From Acidobacteriota bacterium (lineage in GTDB: Bacteria > Acidobacteriota > Blastocatellia > RBC074): DNA of 7,082 bases. Below the pieces are notes generated by a model that saw nothing but the letters and a program-made list of their open reading frames with translations, ran no database searches and was not told where the DNA came from. Both the position numbers and the translations under genes were made by a program. The DNA lies in contig JABFSD010000853.1 in the NCBI GenBank assembly GCA_013140935.1, forward strand, positions 1 through 7,082, read 5' to 3'. How positions within the stretch are numbered: the stretch's first letter is position 1; each line of letters starts with the position of its first letter. Positions 1 through 6,362 of this stretch are shown one piece after another.

Positions 1-466
1 TGCGCGGGTGCGCGAGACGCATCCCGACTTATCGTTAGTGTTGATTGGTGAAGCGGCAGATGCGGCTTACTGGCGCGAATTGCAGCCGCAACTCGCAGCG
101 CTGAACGTCATTCACTGGCCGCAATGTTCGCGCGCAAGGTTGTTACCGGTTTATCAAAACGCGCTGGCTTTCGTGCATCCTTCGCTGGCGGAGACTTGTT
201 CGTTTCCGTTGTTGGAAGCCCTGGCGGCGGGCACTCCGGTAGCGGCGGCGCGGATGAGTGCGTTGCCCGAAATCGCGGGTGACGCGGCGTGTTATTTCGA
301 TCCTTACGACGAAGCGGATTTAGTGCGCGTGTTGAATGAGTTATTGAATGACGAAGCGTTGCGGGCGGCGTTGAGTGCGAAAGCGAAGTTACGCGCGCAA
401 CATTTCACGTGGCCCGAAGCCGCGCGGCAAACCTTAGCGGTGCTGGAAAAAGCCGCAATGGTGTGA
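1..466 (+). CDS. Glycosyltransferase family 4-like protein, C-terminal fragment (5' end outside the window)
   Basis: This is the last ~154 codons of a glycosyltransferase that would transfer a sugar from an activated donor, typically a nucleotide sugar, to a glycan or lipid acceptor in the cytoplasm. The fragment fits the C-terminal Rossmann half of a GT-B fold. It begins with a strand and turn (LVLIGEA), followed by the family-typical HPSLAETCSFPLLEALAAG stretch. That stretch contains an E-x7-E motif (Glu62 and Glu70, counting from the GTG at position 8), which in GT4 enzymes contacts the donor. An 'LPEIAGDAACYFDP' segment and a closing helical region follow. The frame stays open to the left edge, so the GTG at 8 is most likely an internal valine and the true start lies outside. 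The stop is TGA at 464-466. It converges on the large minus-strand gene, with a hairpin between them. The family call is firm; donor and acceptor are unknown. Confidence 0.88.
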   Translation, partial: ARVRETHPDLSLVLIGEAADAAYWRELQPQLAALNVIHWPQCSRARLLPVYQNALAFVHPSLAETCSFPLLEALAAGTPVAAARMSALPEIAGDAACYFDPYDEADLVRVLNELLNDEALRAALSAKAKLRAQHFTWPEAARQTLAVLEKAAMV

Positions 467-473
467 ACGCAAG

Positions 474-551
474 AATGGGAGTTAGGGGAGTGATAGGATT
501 TATGGGAGCACTCGCACTCCTATAACTCCTATCGCTCCCCTAACTCCCATT
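474..551. repeat. Long imperfect inverted repeat between convergent genes; candidate bidirectional terminator or dispersed repeat
   Basis: Two 36-bp arms (474-509 and 516-551) are reverse complements at 32 of 36 positions, and two of the four differences would still form G-U pairs in RNA. Only six bases (510-515) separate them. Each arm is built from four consecutive 9-bp units of the form NATRGGAGT, with some variation, so one strand is purine-rich. The element starts 7 bases after the glycosyltransferase stop and ends 23 bases before the stop of the opposing gene, where a bidirectional terminator would sit. Neither side has a T-tract, so it is not a classical intrinsic terminator. The internal 9-bp periodicity is also unusual for one and suggests a repeat-derived element. 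The structure is seen directly; the role is inferred. Confidence 0.8.
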
Positions 552-574
552 ATGCGCGGGCTGTCGTGCTGGAA

Positions 575-3500
575 TTATTTGAAGTTGAGCGTCACTGGAT
601 TTGACGTTTTGCCATCGAGCGTGAGCGAAATGCTCACATCGCCACGGCCTCGCACGGCGTTGGGTACGCGGACGTTCACTTGATCGAGGCCGGAGTAACC
701 GCCTTGCGCGCCGATATAAAGCGGCTGTGCGTCAGTTCCGCCAAAAGACATGATTGCCGTATTGAGCGAACTGCGATTGCGCATACCTGATCCGTAAAAC
801 AATACGTAAACCTGTTCAGCCGTATTGCTCATATCAATCGGGACGGCGACGAATTGATTGCGCGCGGCGTCGTAACGCGCGACGGTTTCATACGTCTGTC
901 TGCCGTTGGCGGCGATGCGTAACAAGACGGCGGAAGGCAAGCCGCGTCCGCTGCCGTCGGTGGTGAACAGACCGGGCGAAACACTTTCTACGCGCACGAC
1001 CGAAAAGATTTCCGCGCGCCCGGCGGTGGTGGAGGCAATCGCTACCTTGTAATTGCCGGGCGCGAGTCCAGGGGGGACAAGCAGATTGATTTGCGTGGGC
1101 GAGACAAAAAGCAGCTTGGCGGGATAACTGCGTTGGTTGTTGTCTACGAAATTTACCGTGACGCTGCCGAGCGTTTCGGGCCAGATGGCGGTCGTCGCCA
1201 CCTGCGTAACCGTAGCCAGCGCTCCGCCGAAGATCGTCACCATCGAATCGGGCGCTACGATGGCGTCGTAGTTGGCGGAAGAAACGACGGCGAAGCGGCG
1301 ACGTGCCTGAAAGTTGAACAACTGATCTCTGGTGAGATAGCTGTTTTCGGCGCGTGGCGGCGTGACTTCAAATTCGCCACTGTCGGCATTGACGACGTAA
1401 CCGAAGCGCGCGGGCAGGTTATTGAATTCGTAGTAACCGCCGATGTCGGTCGTCGCGCTCGCCGTTTTGTTGCCCGACAGTTTGAGCGTCGCGCCCGCGA
1501 CACCGCGCGGCGAACTGCCCTCGGTGATGCGGCCATAAATTGCCAACAGGGCCGGGCCGCAGGTGTTGGCGTAAAGTTGCAACTGATTGGCGAACGCGCC
1601 TTGTCCCAGGGCGAAAAGATCGAGGCTGTTGTCGCGCGTGAAATTACCTGCCGCAAAGCTGCGCGACTCAAAGGGCAATTCGAGCACGACGGGCGGGGCT
1701 AAGCGGCCTGCGCCGTCGCCCGCAATGAACATGCGCGTCGCTGAATTAATCATCAGCATCACGTCGGTGCGCGCGTCGCTGTTGAAATCGTCGAGAAAAA
1801 ATTGAAAGCCGCCGTTGCCCAGCGATTGCCCCAGCGGTGCGACGACGCCGGCTTCAAAGCGTCCGTCGCTGTTGACGGACATCACCTGCAAATTGCCATC
1901 GGCCAAACGGTCTTTGCCGACCAGCAAATCGGCGCGATTGTCGCCCGTGAAATCTTTCGCGCCATAAACGACGAGCGGCGTTTCGAGTTTGGTTACGACG
2001 GCGGCGCGCGTGCCGGGCAATCCGCCGGAGTGCATACGCCATTGCGTATCAGAGCCAGAAAGAATGTCGGCGTTTCCGTCGCCCGTGAAATCGGCAATCG
2101 CCAGCAGCGCTTCGCCGCCGAGATTCAACTCAACCGGCGCGGCGTAACGATTGCCCGCTTGTGAGAGCGTGACGAAAGCCGCGTTGCCGTTATCTACGAC
2201 GACATCAGGACGATCATCGTTATTCAAATCGCTCGTATAAATTTGCCGTACGTTGGGTCGCGGCGAGAGCGCGAACCGTTCGGGCAAATCCCAGCCGCCG
2301 CGTCCGTTGCCCAGATAAAGCTGGCCGGAAGTGTTGCCGTTGGCGGAACTCACTAATAACAAATCTATTGTGCCGTCGCCGTTGAAATCGGCGGCGGCGG
2401 GCATTTGGTTGGCGGCGGCGGTGCGGGTTTCGCTCCAGAGCCGCCAGCCGTTGGTGTTTTCTTCAAGGCTGTAAATCATCACCGCGCGCCCGTCGCCATT
2501 GGGCGTTCTGATGATGACTAATTCAGACAAGCCGTCGTTGTTGAAATCCGCCGCGAAGGTTTGCGTGTCGGGTGTGATGTCTTGTGTGAGCAACGTGCCA
2601 GTGCGATAGGCCGGCACCGGGCAACTGTTGGCGACCTGATAAACGACGACTTCCTGCCCGGCGACGGTAATGCGACCGGTGCGCGGTGTGCCGGTCGAGG
2701 CGACGTTGAATTGCGCTTGTCCGCTGCCCGCGCTGCTCGCGCCACCCGTAATCGAAATCCAGGACGATTGGCTGCTCGCCGTCCACTGACAGCGCGACGC
2801 CGTCGTCACGGTGACAGAACCGCTGCCACCGCCGCTGGGAATATTGATCGCGGTGGGGCTGACGCTGAAACCGCATGTATTCGCCACGAAATTCGCGGTT
2901 AGGTCAATACTGAAATCGGGGATGTTACGCGAGGGCGGATCAAACCATACACCTATTGCACTGGGCGTCAGCGTGTAATTGCCGCCGCTCGCCAATTCAT
3001 CGAAAAGAAAATTGCCTTGTCCGTCGGTCGTACGCGAGCTCGAAGCCGAACCCGTGACGTTGATCGTTACGTTGGACAAGCCTTTGCCTTGCGCGTCAGT
3101 GATGCGTCCGGCGATGGTCGCTTTGCCGCTGACGAAGGTCGTGACGCTGATCTGATTGTTATTGGGTTGCGGATCGGTTTGTTCGCTGGCGACGCTGGCG
3201 GTGTATATCAGACTGCTGCCTTGTGCGACGCGGTCACTGACGGTTACGCCAATCAAAATCGCTACGGGCAGGTTGACGGCGATGCTGCCTAAATTGCAGG
3301 TGATCGCGCCATTGCTGTTGAAACATGAGCCTTGCGTCGGATTGGCGATGATGTAACTCATCCCCACCGGCAATTGCGACGTGAGCTTTACGCTCGTAGC
3401 GATGGTCGGGCCGAGGTTATTGATCGTAAGTGAATAAGCGTAGCTATTGCCACGTTGTACGACGGTGCGTTCGACTTGCACAGCCAGTTGCAAGTCGGCG

Positions 3501-3631
3501 TCGGCGCTCAAACTGTGAGAGATAGCTTTGCCAGTTTTGGCAGCCGTCTGGTGAAGGCTCACCCAAGACACACCGCTAAACAGCATCAGCAGGCAGGCAA
3601 AACGCGCCAGCCCCGTATGCCATGAACACAT
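575..3631 (-). CDS. Large secreted multidomain protein: DUF11, carboxypeptidase-regulatory, BACON, seven FG-GAP/VCBS motifs, TIGR03437-like C-terminus
   Basis: Residues are numbered from the alternative GTG at 3643. A signal peptide (basic start, hydrophobic core ~15-30) predicts export. Domains in order: DUF11-like Ig fold (~50-170); carboxypeptidase-regulatory-like fold (~173-254); BACON-like domain (~257-337, with Cys257, Cys285 and a SSWISI core); a propeller region (~345-695); a second regulatory-like fold (~700-782); and a C-terminal domain resembling TIGR03437 (~785-1022, with VSSANYD, FVSPTQINLLVP and a YGSG motif). The propeller holds seven D-x-[NT]-x-D-like loops at ~366, 419, 472, 518, 564, 619 and 668, spaced 46-55 residues; the last three deviate most from the calcium-binding consensus. 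Such proteins are extracellular, often in adhesion or carbohydrate binding; no catalytic motif was seen. The start is placed at the ATG at 3631 because AGGAG lies 11 bases upstream, whereas the GTG overlaps that AGGAG. It appears monocistronic. The exact role is unknown. Confidence 0.9.
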   Translation of the reverse strand: MCSWHTGLARFACLLMLFSGVSWVSLHQTAAKTGKAISHSLSADADLQLAVQVERTVVQRGNSYAYSLTINNLGPTIATSVKLTSQLPVGMSYIIANPTQGSCFNSNGAITCNLGSIAVNLPVAILIGVTVSDRVAQGSSLIYTASVASEQTDPQPNNNQISVTTFVSGKATIAGRITDAQGKGLSNVTINVTGSASSSRTTDGQGNFLFDELASGGNYTLTPSAIGVWFDPPSRNIPDFSIDLTANFVANTCGFSVSPTAINIPSGGGSGSVTVTTASRCQWTASSQSSWISITGGASSAGSGQAQFNVASTGTPRTGRITVAGQEVVVYQVANSCPVPAYRTGTLLTQDITPDTQTFAADFNNDGLSELVIIRTPNGDGRAVMIYSLEENTNGWRLWSETRTAAANQMPAAADFNGDGTIDLLLVSSANGNTSGQLYLGNGRGGWDLPERFALSPRPNVRQIYTSDLNNDDRPDVVVDNGNAAFVTLSQAGNRYAAPVELNLGGEALLAIADFTGDGNADILSGSDTQWRMHSGGLPGTRAAVVTKLETPLVVYGAKDFTGDNRADLLVGKDRLADGNLQVMSVNSDGRFEAGVVAPLGQSLGNGGFQFFLDDFNSDARTDVMLMINSATRMFIAGDGAGRLAPPVVLELPFESRSFAAGNFTRDNSLDLFALGQGAFANQLQLYANTCGPALLAIYGRITEGSSPRGVAGATLKLSGNKTASATTDIGGYYEFNNLPARFGYVVNADSGEFEVTPPRAENSYLTRDQLFNFQARRRFAVVSSANYDAIVAPDSMVTIFGGALATVTQVATTAIWPETLGSVTVNFVDNNQRSYPAKLLFVSPTQINLLVPPGLAPGNYKVAIASTTAGRAEIFSVVRVESVSPGLFTTDGSGRGLPSAVLLRIAANGRQTYETVARYDAARNQFVAVPIDMSNTAEQVYVLFYGSGMRNRSSLNTAIMSFGGTDAQPLYIGAQGGYSGLDQVNVRVPNAVRGRGDVSISLTLDGKTSNPVTLNFK

Positions 3632-3642
3632 ATAACGGGTCA

Positions 3643-3647
3643 CTCCT
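3643..3647 (-). promoter_or_regulatory. Ribosome binding site deciding the start of the large secreted protein
   Basis: On the minus strand AGGAG occupies 3647-3643, and its last G is the first base of the in-frame GTG at 3643. Initiation at that GTG would leave no spacing. The in-frame ATG at 3631 is 11 bases downstream, a long but usable distance. Starting there gives a short N-terminus leading directly into the signal-peptide hydrophobic core. I therefore prefer the ATG; the difference is four residues. Confidence 0.6.
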
Positions 3648-4091
3648 AAAAAAGTATTTTTTTGTGGTGATTAAGAAATCAGACTTAACCGCGCAAACCT
3701 GTCAGGTCTGCTCGCTACAAACACCGCTCATACACGATCCCAAAACCCATTGGCAAAGTGATGGCTCTCAGCTATTGGGGATGGCGGTTCCACGTCAACG
3801 CCCTTACAGCACGGGGCAAGCGCTGGTTTGACTTGAGAATCGAAAGCCTACGGTATCTACACTGTTACTGAACTTACTGCTGGGGCGGACGCTTTTTACG
3901 TCACGCCTGAAATCATTTTTTCTGTCGTTCTGATCCGGTGAGGGAATCAGTTAGGGTGAAGGCAATGTAAACCATCTGCGACGATTTGAAAATCCCTCTG
4001 GCCAAAAATGCCAAATTAAAATGTGAGCGTAGAAAAGAGGGCTGGTAAGGCCGACTTGTTCATACCTTTGTGTAAGGAAGCCTGCTCCAGG
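3648..4091. other. Gene-free region upstream of the large secreted protein
   Basis: About 440 bases lie between the stop of the YdeI/OmdA gene and the start region of the large gene. It is visibly richer in A and T than its neighbours and contains only short open frames with no recognisable family. It must hold the leader, and probably the promoter, of the minus-strand gene. Next to the ribosome binding site is an A6-GTA-T7 stretch (3648-3663) that could form a weak AT hairpin. A small palindrome, ACCTG-T-CAGGT, sits at 3697-3707. I could not identify a -35/-10 pair with good spacing and match, nor a tRNA, a convincing riboswitch or a T-tailed terminator for the gene ending at 4092. Confidence 0.6.
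3697..3707. repeat. Short palindrome ACCTG-T-CAGGT in the leader region
   Basis: A perfect 5-bp inverted repeat around one central base lies about 70 bases upstream of the start of the large secreted protein gene. An outer CAGAC (3680-3684) and GTCTG (3706-3710) pair gives a weaker alternative. It could be an operator half-site pair or part of a dispersed repeat. It is short enough to occur by chance. Confidence 0.3.
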
Positions 4092-4676
4092 TTAGGAATG
4101 AATCTTCTCTTGCCGCTCCAGCATCTCGATGAATTGCCGTAAGCGTTTGGCACGCGTCTCAGCTTTCACCGCCGTTTGCAGCCGAAACAAAATCGCGTAG
4201 CGATTCACGCTATTCAACTCAGCGAAAAACTTTTTGGCTTTGGCGTTTTTATTCAACGCCGCTTGCAGGTCATCAGGCACTTCCATCGTGCTTTGCCCGT
4301 CATACGCCGCATCCCATTGACCGTTTTGTTGGGCGCGTTCGATGGCGGCGTGTCCGGCGGGTTGCATCTGGTTTGATTCGATGAGGGCAGTGGCTTTGTT
4401 GCGATTGATCTTCGACCAGACGCTGCGTGCGCCGCGCGGCGTGAAGCGCAGCATATAAGTTTGCTCGTCGTACTTTTTCTTCAGCCCGTCAATCCAGCCG
4501 TAACACAAGGCCACGTCTAAGGCTTCGTCGTATGTGACTGAGACTACGCCGGAATTCTTTTTGGCAAAGCGCAACCACAGCCCCGGAGCTTTGGCGTGTT
4601 GTTTCGCCAGCCATTTGCGCCATTCTGGCTGGCTGGCGAACAACACGATTTCAAAATCAGTAGGTAAGTTATTCAT
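4092..4676 (-). CDS. YdeI/OmpD-associated (OmdA) family protein
   Basis: This 194-residue protein matches the YdeI/OmdA family in length and layout. Numbered from the ATG at 4676, it has the family-typical N-terminal block with YDEALDVALCYGWIDG (~49-64). Next comes the block around RFTPRGARSVWSKINRNK (~77-94), and last a helical, lysine- and arginine-rich C-terminal part (~133-190) beginning VPDDLQAAL. There is no signal peptide or membrane segment, so it is probably cytoplasmic. Family members have been linked by name to bacteriocin or antimicrobial-peptide protection, but no biochemical activity is established and none should be assumed here. The ATG overlaps the stop of the upstream acyl-CoA ligase by one base (TGATG) with no clear Shine-Dalgarno, pointing to translational coupling. 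An in-frame TTG one codon earlier (4679) is a weaker alternative. Confidence 0.85.
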   Translation of the reverse strand: MNNLPTDFEIVLFASQPEWRKWLAKQHAKAPGLWLRFAKKNSGVVSVTYDEALDVALCYGWIDGLKKKYDEQTYMLRFTPRGARSVWSKINRNKATALIESNQMQPAGHAAIERAQQNGQWDAAYDGQSTMEVPDDLQAALNKNAKAKKFFAELNSVNRYAILFRLQTAVKAETRAKRLRQFIEMLERQEKIHS

Positions 4677-4678
4677 CA
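4674..4678 (-). promoter_or_regulatory. TGATG stop-start overlap coupling the ligase and YdeI/OmdA genes
   Basis: On the minus strand the ligase stop TGA (4678-4676) shares its final A with the ATG (4676-4674) of the next gene. No purine-rich Shine-Dalgarno is apparent in the ~20 bases upstream. Such overlaps commonly support termination-reinitiation, so the two proteins are probably made from one mRNA in linked amounts. Confidence 0.65.
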
Positions 4679-6313
4679 AGCTGTCGTCAGCACTTTGTCT
4701 TTGTATTGTTCGCGGATGACCTTTTTATCGAACTTGCCGACGCTAGTTTTAGGAATAGCTTCGACAAAAGCGATTTCATCGGGCAGCCACCATTTGGCGA
4801 TGCCCGCTTTGGTGACGAGGTGTTCGTTGATTTGCGCGTGGGTGACTTCGGCTCCGGGTTTGAGAACGACACAAGCCAGCGGACGTTCTTGCCAGCGAAT
4901 GTGATTGACGCCAATGACGGCGGCTTCGGCGACGCCGGGTACGGCCATGATCGCGTTCTCTAAATCTACGGAGGAAATCCATTCGCCGCCGCTTTTGATT
5001 ACGTCTTTGTCGCGGTCGGCAATCGCCAGATAGCCTTCGGCATCCATCGTAGCGATGTCGCCCGTGTCGAACCATCCGTCAGGGAAGCGTTCGGGCGCGT
5101 CGGCTTTGTAGTATTCGCTGGTGATCCACGGGCCGCGTACGAGCAGCTTGCCCATCGCTGCGCCGTCGTGCGCGATTTCGTTGCCGTTGATGTCGGCGAC
5201 GCGCACTTCGAGACCAGGTGCGATGACGCCGCAACGTTGCTTTACGTCGAGTTGTTTATCGCGCGGCCAGTCTTTCATTTTGGCTTTGAGGCGCGCGACC
5301 GAACCCAGCGGACTCGTTTCAGTCATCCCCCAGGCTTGCACGAATTCGAGGTTAAGCGTGGTTTCAAACCAGTCAATCAACGCACGCGGCGGAGCCGATC
5401 CGCCGCAGGTCATCGCACGCAAATTCGATAAGTCATACTTGCCGGGGTTCGCTTCGAGTTCGGCTTTGACACCCATCCAGATCGTAGGCACGCCCGCCGT
5501 GAACGTGACCTTTTCGTCTTGCAACAACTGACAAATCGAAGCGCCATCCATCGTCGGGCCGGGGAAGACCTGCTTGAAACCTACGGTGCAACCTGAGTAA
5601 GGCAGTCCCCACGCATTGGCGTGAAACATGGGTACGACGGCCATCACTGTGTCTGCGCCGCTGACGCCCATGCTGTCGGTCATGCATTGCGTGACGGTGT
5701 GCAGGTAATTCGACCGGTGCGTATACATCGCGCCTTTCGGATTGCCCGTCGTGCCGCTGGTGTAACACAACCCCATCGGCGCGTTCTCATCAATCTCAGG
5801 CCAGGAGAATTCAGTGCTTTCGCCGCCGATCAAGTCTTCGTAATTGTGCGCAGGGCCGAGCTTGGTCGTGAACTGACCCCCACTTCCTGCGACGCCGCTC
5901 ATCACGATGAAATGTTTGACGCCGGTGAGTTGATCGCCGATGCGTTCGAGCAGCGGGAGCAATTCGTCGTCAACGCAAATCACGCTGTCTTCGGCGTGGT
6001 TGATGATGTAAGCGAGATGCTCTGCCGAGAGGCGCAAATTCAAAGTGTGCAAGACCGCGCCCATACACGGCACGGCGTAATAAATTTCTAGATGGCGATA
6101 AGAGTTCCAGGCGAGGGTGGCTACGCGGTCGCCTTGCTTGACGCCGAGCTTGGCGAGCGCGTTGGCAAGTTGTTTCGCGCGGCGTCCCATATCGGCATAA
6201 GTGTAACGGTGAATGCCCGCGCGAGTTTTTGAGACGATCTCGGTGTCGGCGGCATACAACGGCCCGCGTTCCATCAGCACGCGCATCGTCAGGGGAGTGT
6301 TCATCATCGTCAT
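4676..6313 (-). CDS. Fatty-acyl-CoA synthetase (AMP-forming), FadD/AlkK type
   Basis: This 545-residue adenylate-forming enzyme would activate a fatty acid with ATP to an acyl-AMP, then form the acyl-CoA thioester, feeding beta-oxidation or lipid synthesis. The full motif set is present: P-loop [16 protein letters not shown] (~184-199, Lys193); WGMTETSP (~328-335); GWFDTGD (~413-419) with the ATP-ribose aspartate; hinge region [15 protein letters not shown] (~433-447); and [11 protein letters not shown] (~521-531) with the catalytic lysine at 527. The length is normal and no key residue is missing. The N-terminal style ([26 protein letters not shown]) resembles medium- and long-chain ligases such as AlkK rather than acetyl-CoA synthetase, but chain length cannot be read from sequence. 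No membrane segment is seen. The start at 6313 is supported by AGGAGA eight bases upstream. It lies 49 bases after a CpoB-like gene and overlaps the YdeI/OmdA gene. Confidence 0.93.
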   Translation of the reverse strand: MTMMNTPLTMRVLMERGPLYAADTEIVSKTRAGIHRYTYADMGRRAKQLANALAKLGVKQGDRVATLAWNSYRHLEIYYAVPCMGAVLHTLNLRLSAEHLAYIINHAEDSVICVDDELLPLLERIGDQLTGVKHFIVMSGVAGSGGQFTTKLGPAHNYEDLIGGESTEFSWPEIDENAPMGLCYTSGTTGNPKGAMYTHRSNYLHTVTQCMTDSMGVSGADTVMAVVPMFHANAWGLPYSGCTVGFKQVFPGPTMDGASICQLLQDEKVTFTAGVPTIWMGVKAELEANPGKYDLSNLRAMTCGGSAPPRALIDWFETTLNLEFVQAWGMTETSPLGSVARLKAKMKDWPRDKQLDVKQRCGVIAPGLEVRVADINGNEIAHDGAAMGKLLVRGPWITSEYYKADAPERFPDGWFDTGDIATMDAEGYLAIADRDKDVIKSGGEWISSVDLENAIMAVPGVAEAAVIGVNHIRWQERPLACVVLKPGAEVTHAQINEHLVTKAGIAKWWLPDEIAFVEAIPKTSVGKFDKKVIREQYKDKVLTTA

Positions 6314-6321
6314 CGGTCGTG

Positions 6322-6327
6322 TCTCCT
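6322..6327 (-). promoter_or_regulatory. Ribosome binding site of the acyl-CoA ligase
   Basis: AGGAGA on the minus strand ends eight bases before the ATG at 6313. This favours that ATG over the in-frame ATGs two and three codons later. The site follows the 29-bp palindrome almost directly, so a hairpin there would not bury it. Confidence 0.75.
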
Positions 6328-6331
6328 GAAA

Positions 6332-6360
6332 TGTAGGGCGGGTTAGTAACCCGCCCTACA
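6332..6360. repeat. Perfect 29-bp palindrome between the CpoB-like and ligase genes
   Basis: Arms of 14 bases (TGTAGGGCGGGTTA and its exact reverse complement) flank a single central G at 6346. As RNA this would make a GC-rich hairpin with a small loop. It begins two bases after the CpoB-like stop and ends four bases before the ligase ribosome binding site. There is no T-tract on either side, so a simple intrinsic terminator is unlikely. A REP- or MITE-like dispersed palindrome, an mRNA-stabilising 3' hairpin, or a processing site that lowers expression of the downstream genes are all possible. The palindrome is seen directly; the role is inferred. Confidence 0.85.
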
Positions 6361-6362
6361 AA

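Noticed and set aside
8..466. GTG at position 8 as the true start of the glycosyltransferase
   Set aside because: The frame is open to the window edge, and the N-terminal half of the GT-B fold would be missing, so the gene is cut by the window.
474..551. CRISPR-like repeats in the 9-bp units
   Set aside because: The units are contiguous with no spacers and are arranged as two inverted arms, so it is a hairpin rather than an array.
1091..1702. 203-codon plus-strand open frame, antisense to the large secreted protein gene
   Set aside because: It is Arg- and Gly-rich with no recognisable domain. The minus frame here carries clear domain motifs, so this is a shadow of a GC-rich gene.
3761..3871. 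Small 36-codon plus-strand frame (MALSYWGWRFHV...) in the gene-free region, possible transposase remnant or microprotein
   Set aside because: There is no clear ribosome binding site, no recognised family and no terminal repeats nearby, so it cannot be supported as a gene.
3805..3910. Resemblance to a c-di-GMP-I (GEMM) riboswitch on the plus strand: GGGGCAA, then GAAAGCCTACGG at similar spacing, then GCTGGGG
   Set aside because: The P1b stem with GAAA tetraloop and the receptor helix cannot be drawn, and no plus-strand gene lies downstream. A covariance-model hit would be needed to revive it.
5621..6091. 156-codon plus-strand open frame opposite the acyl-CoA ligase
   Set aside because: It lies entirely over the ligase P-loop and N-terminal coding sequence and has no family signature.
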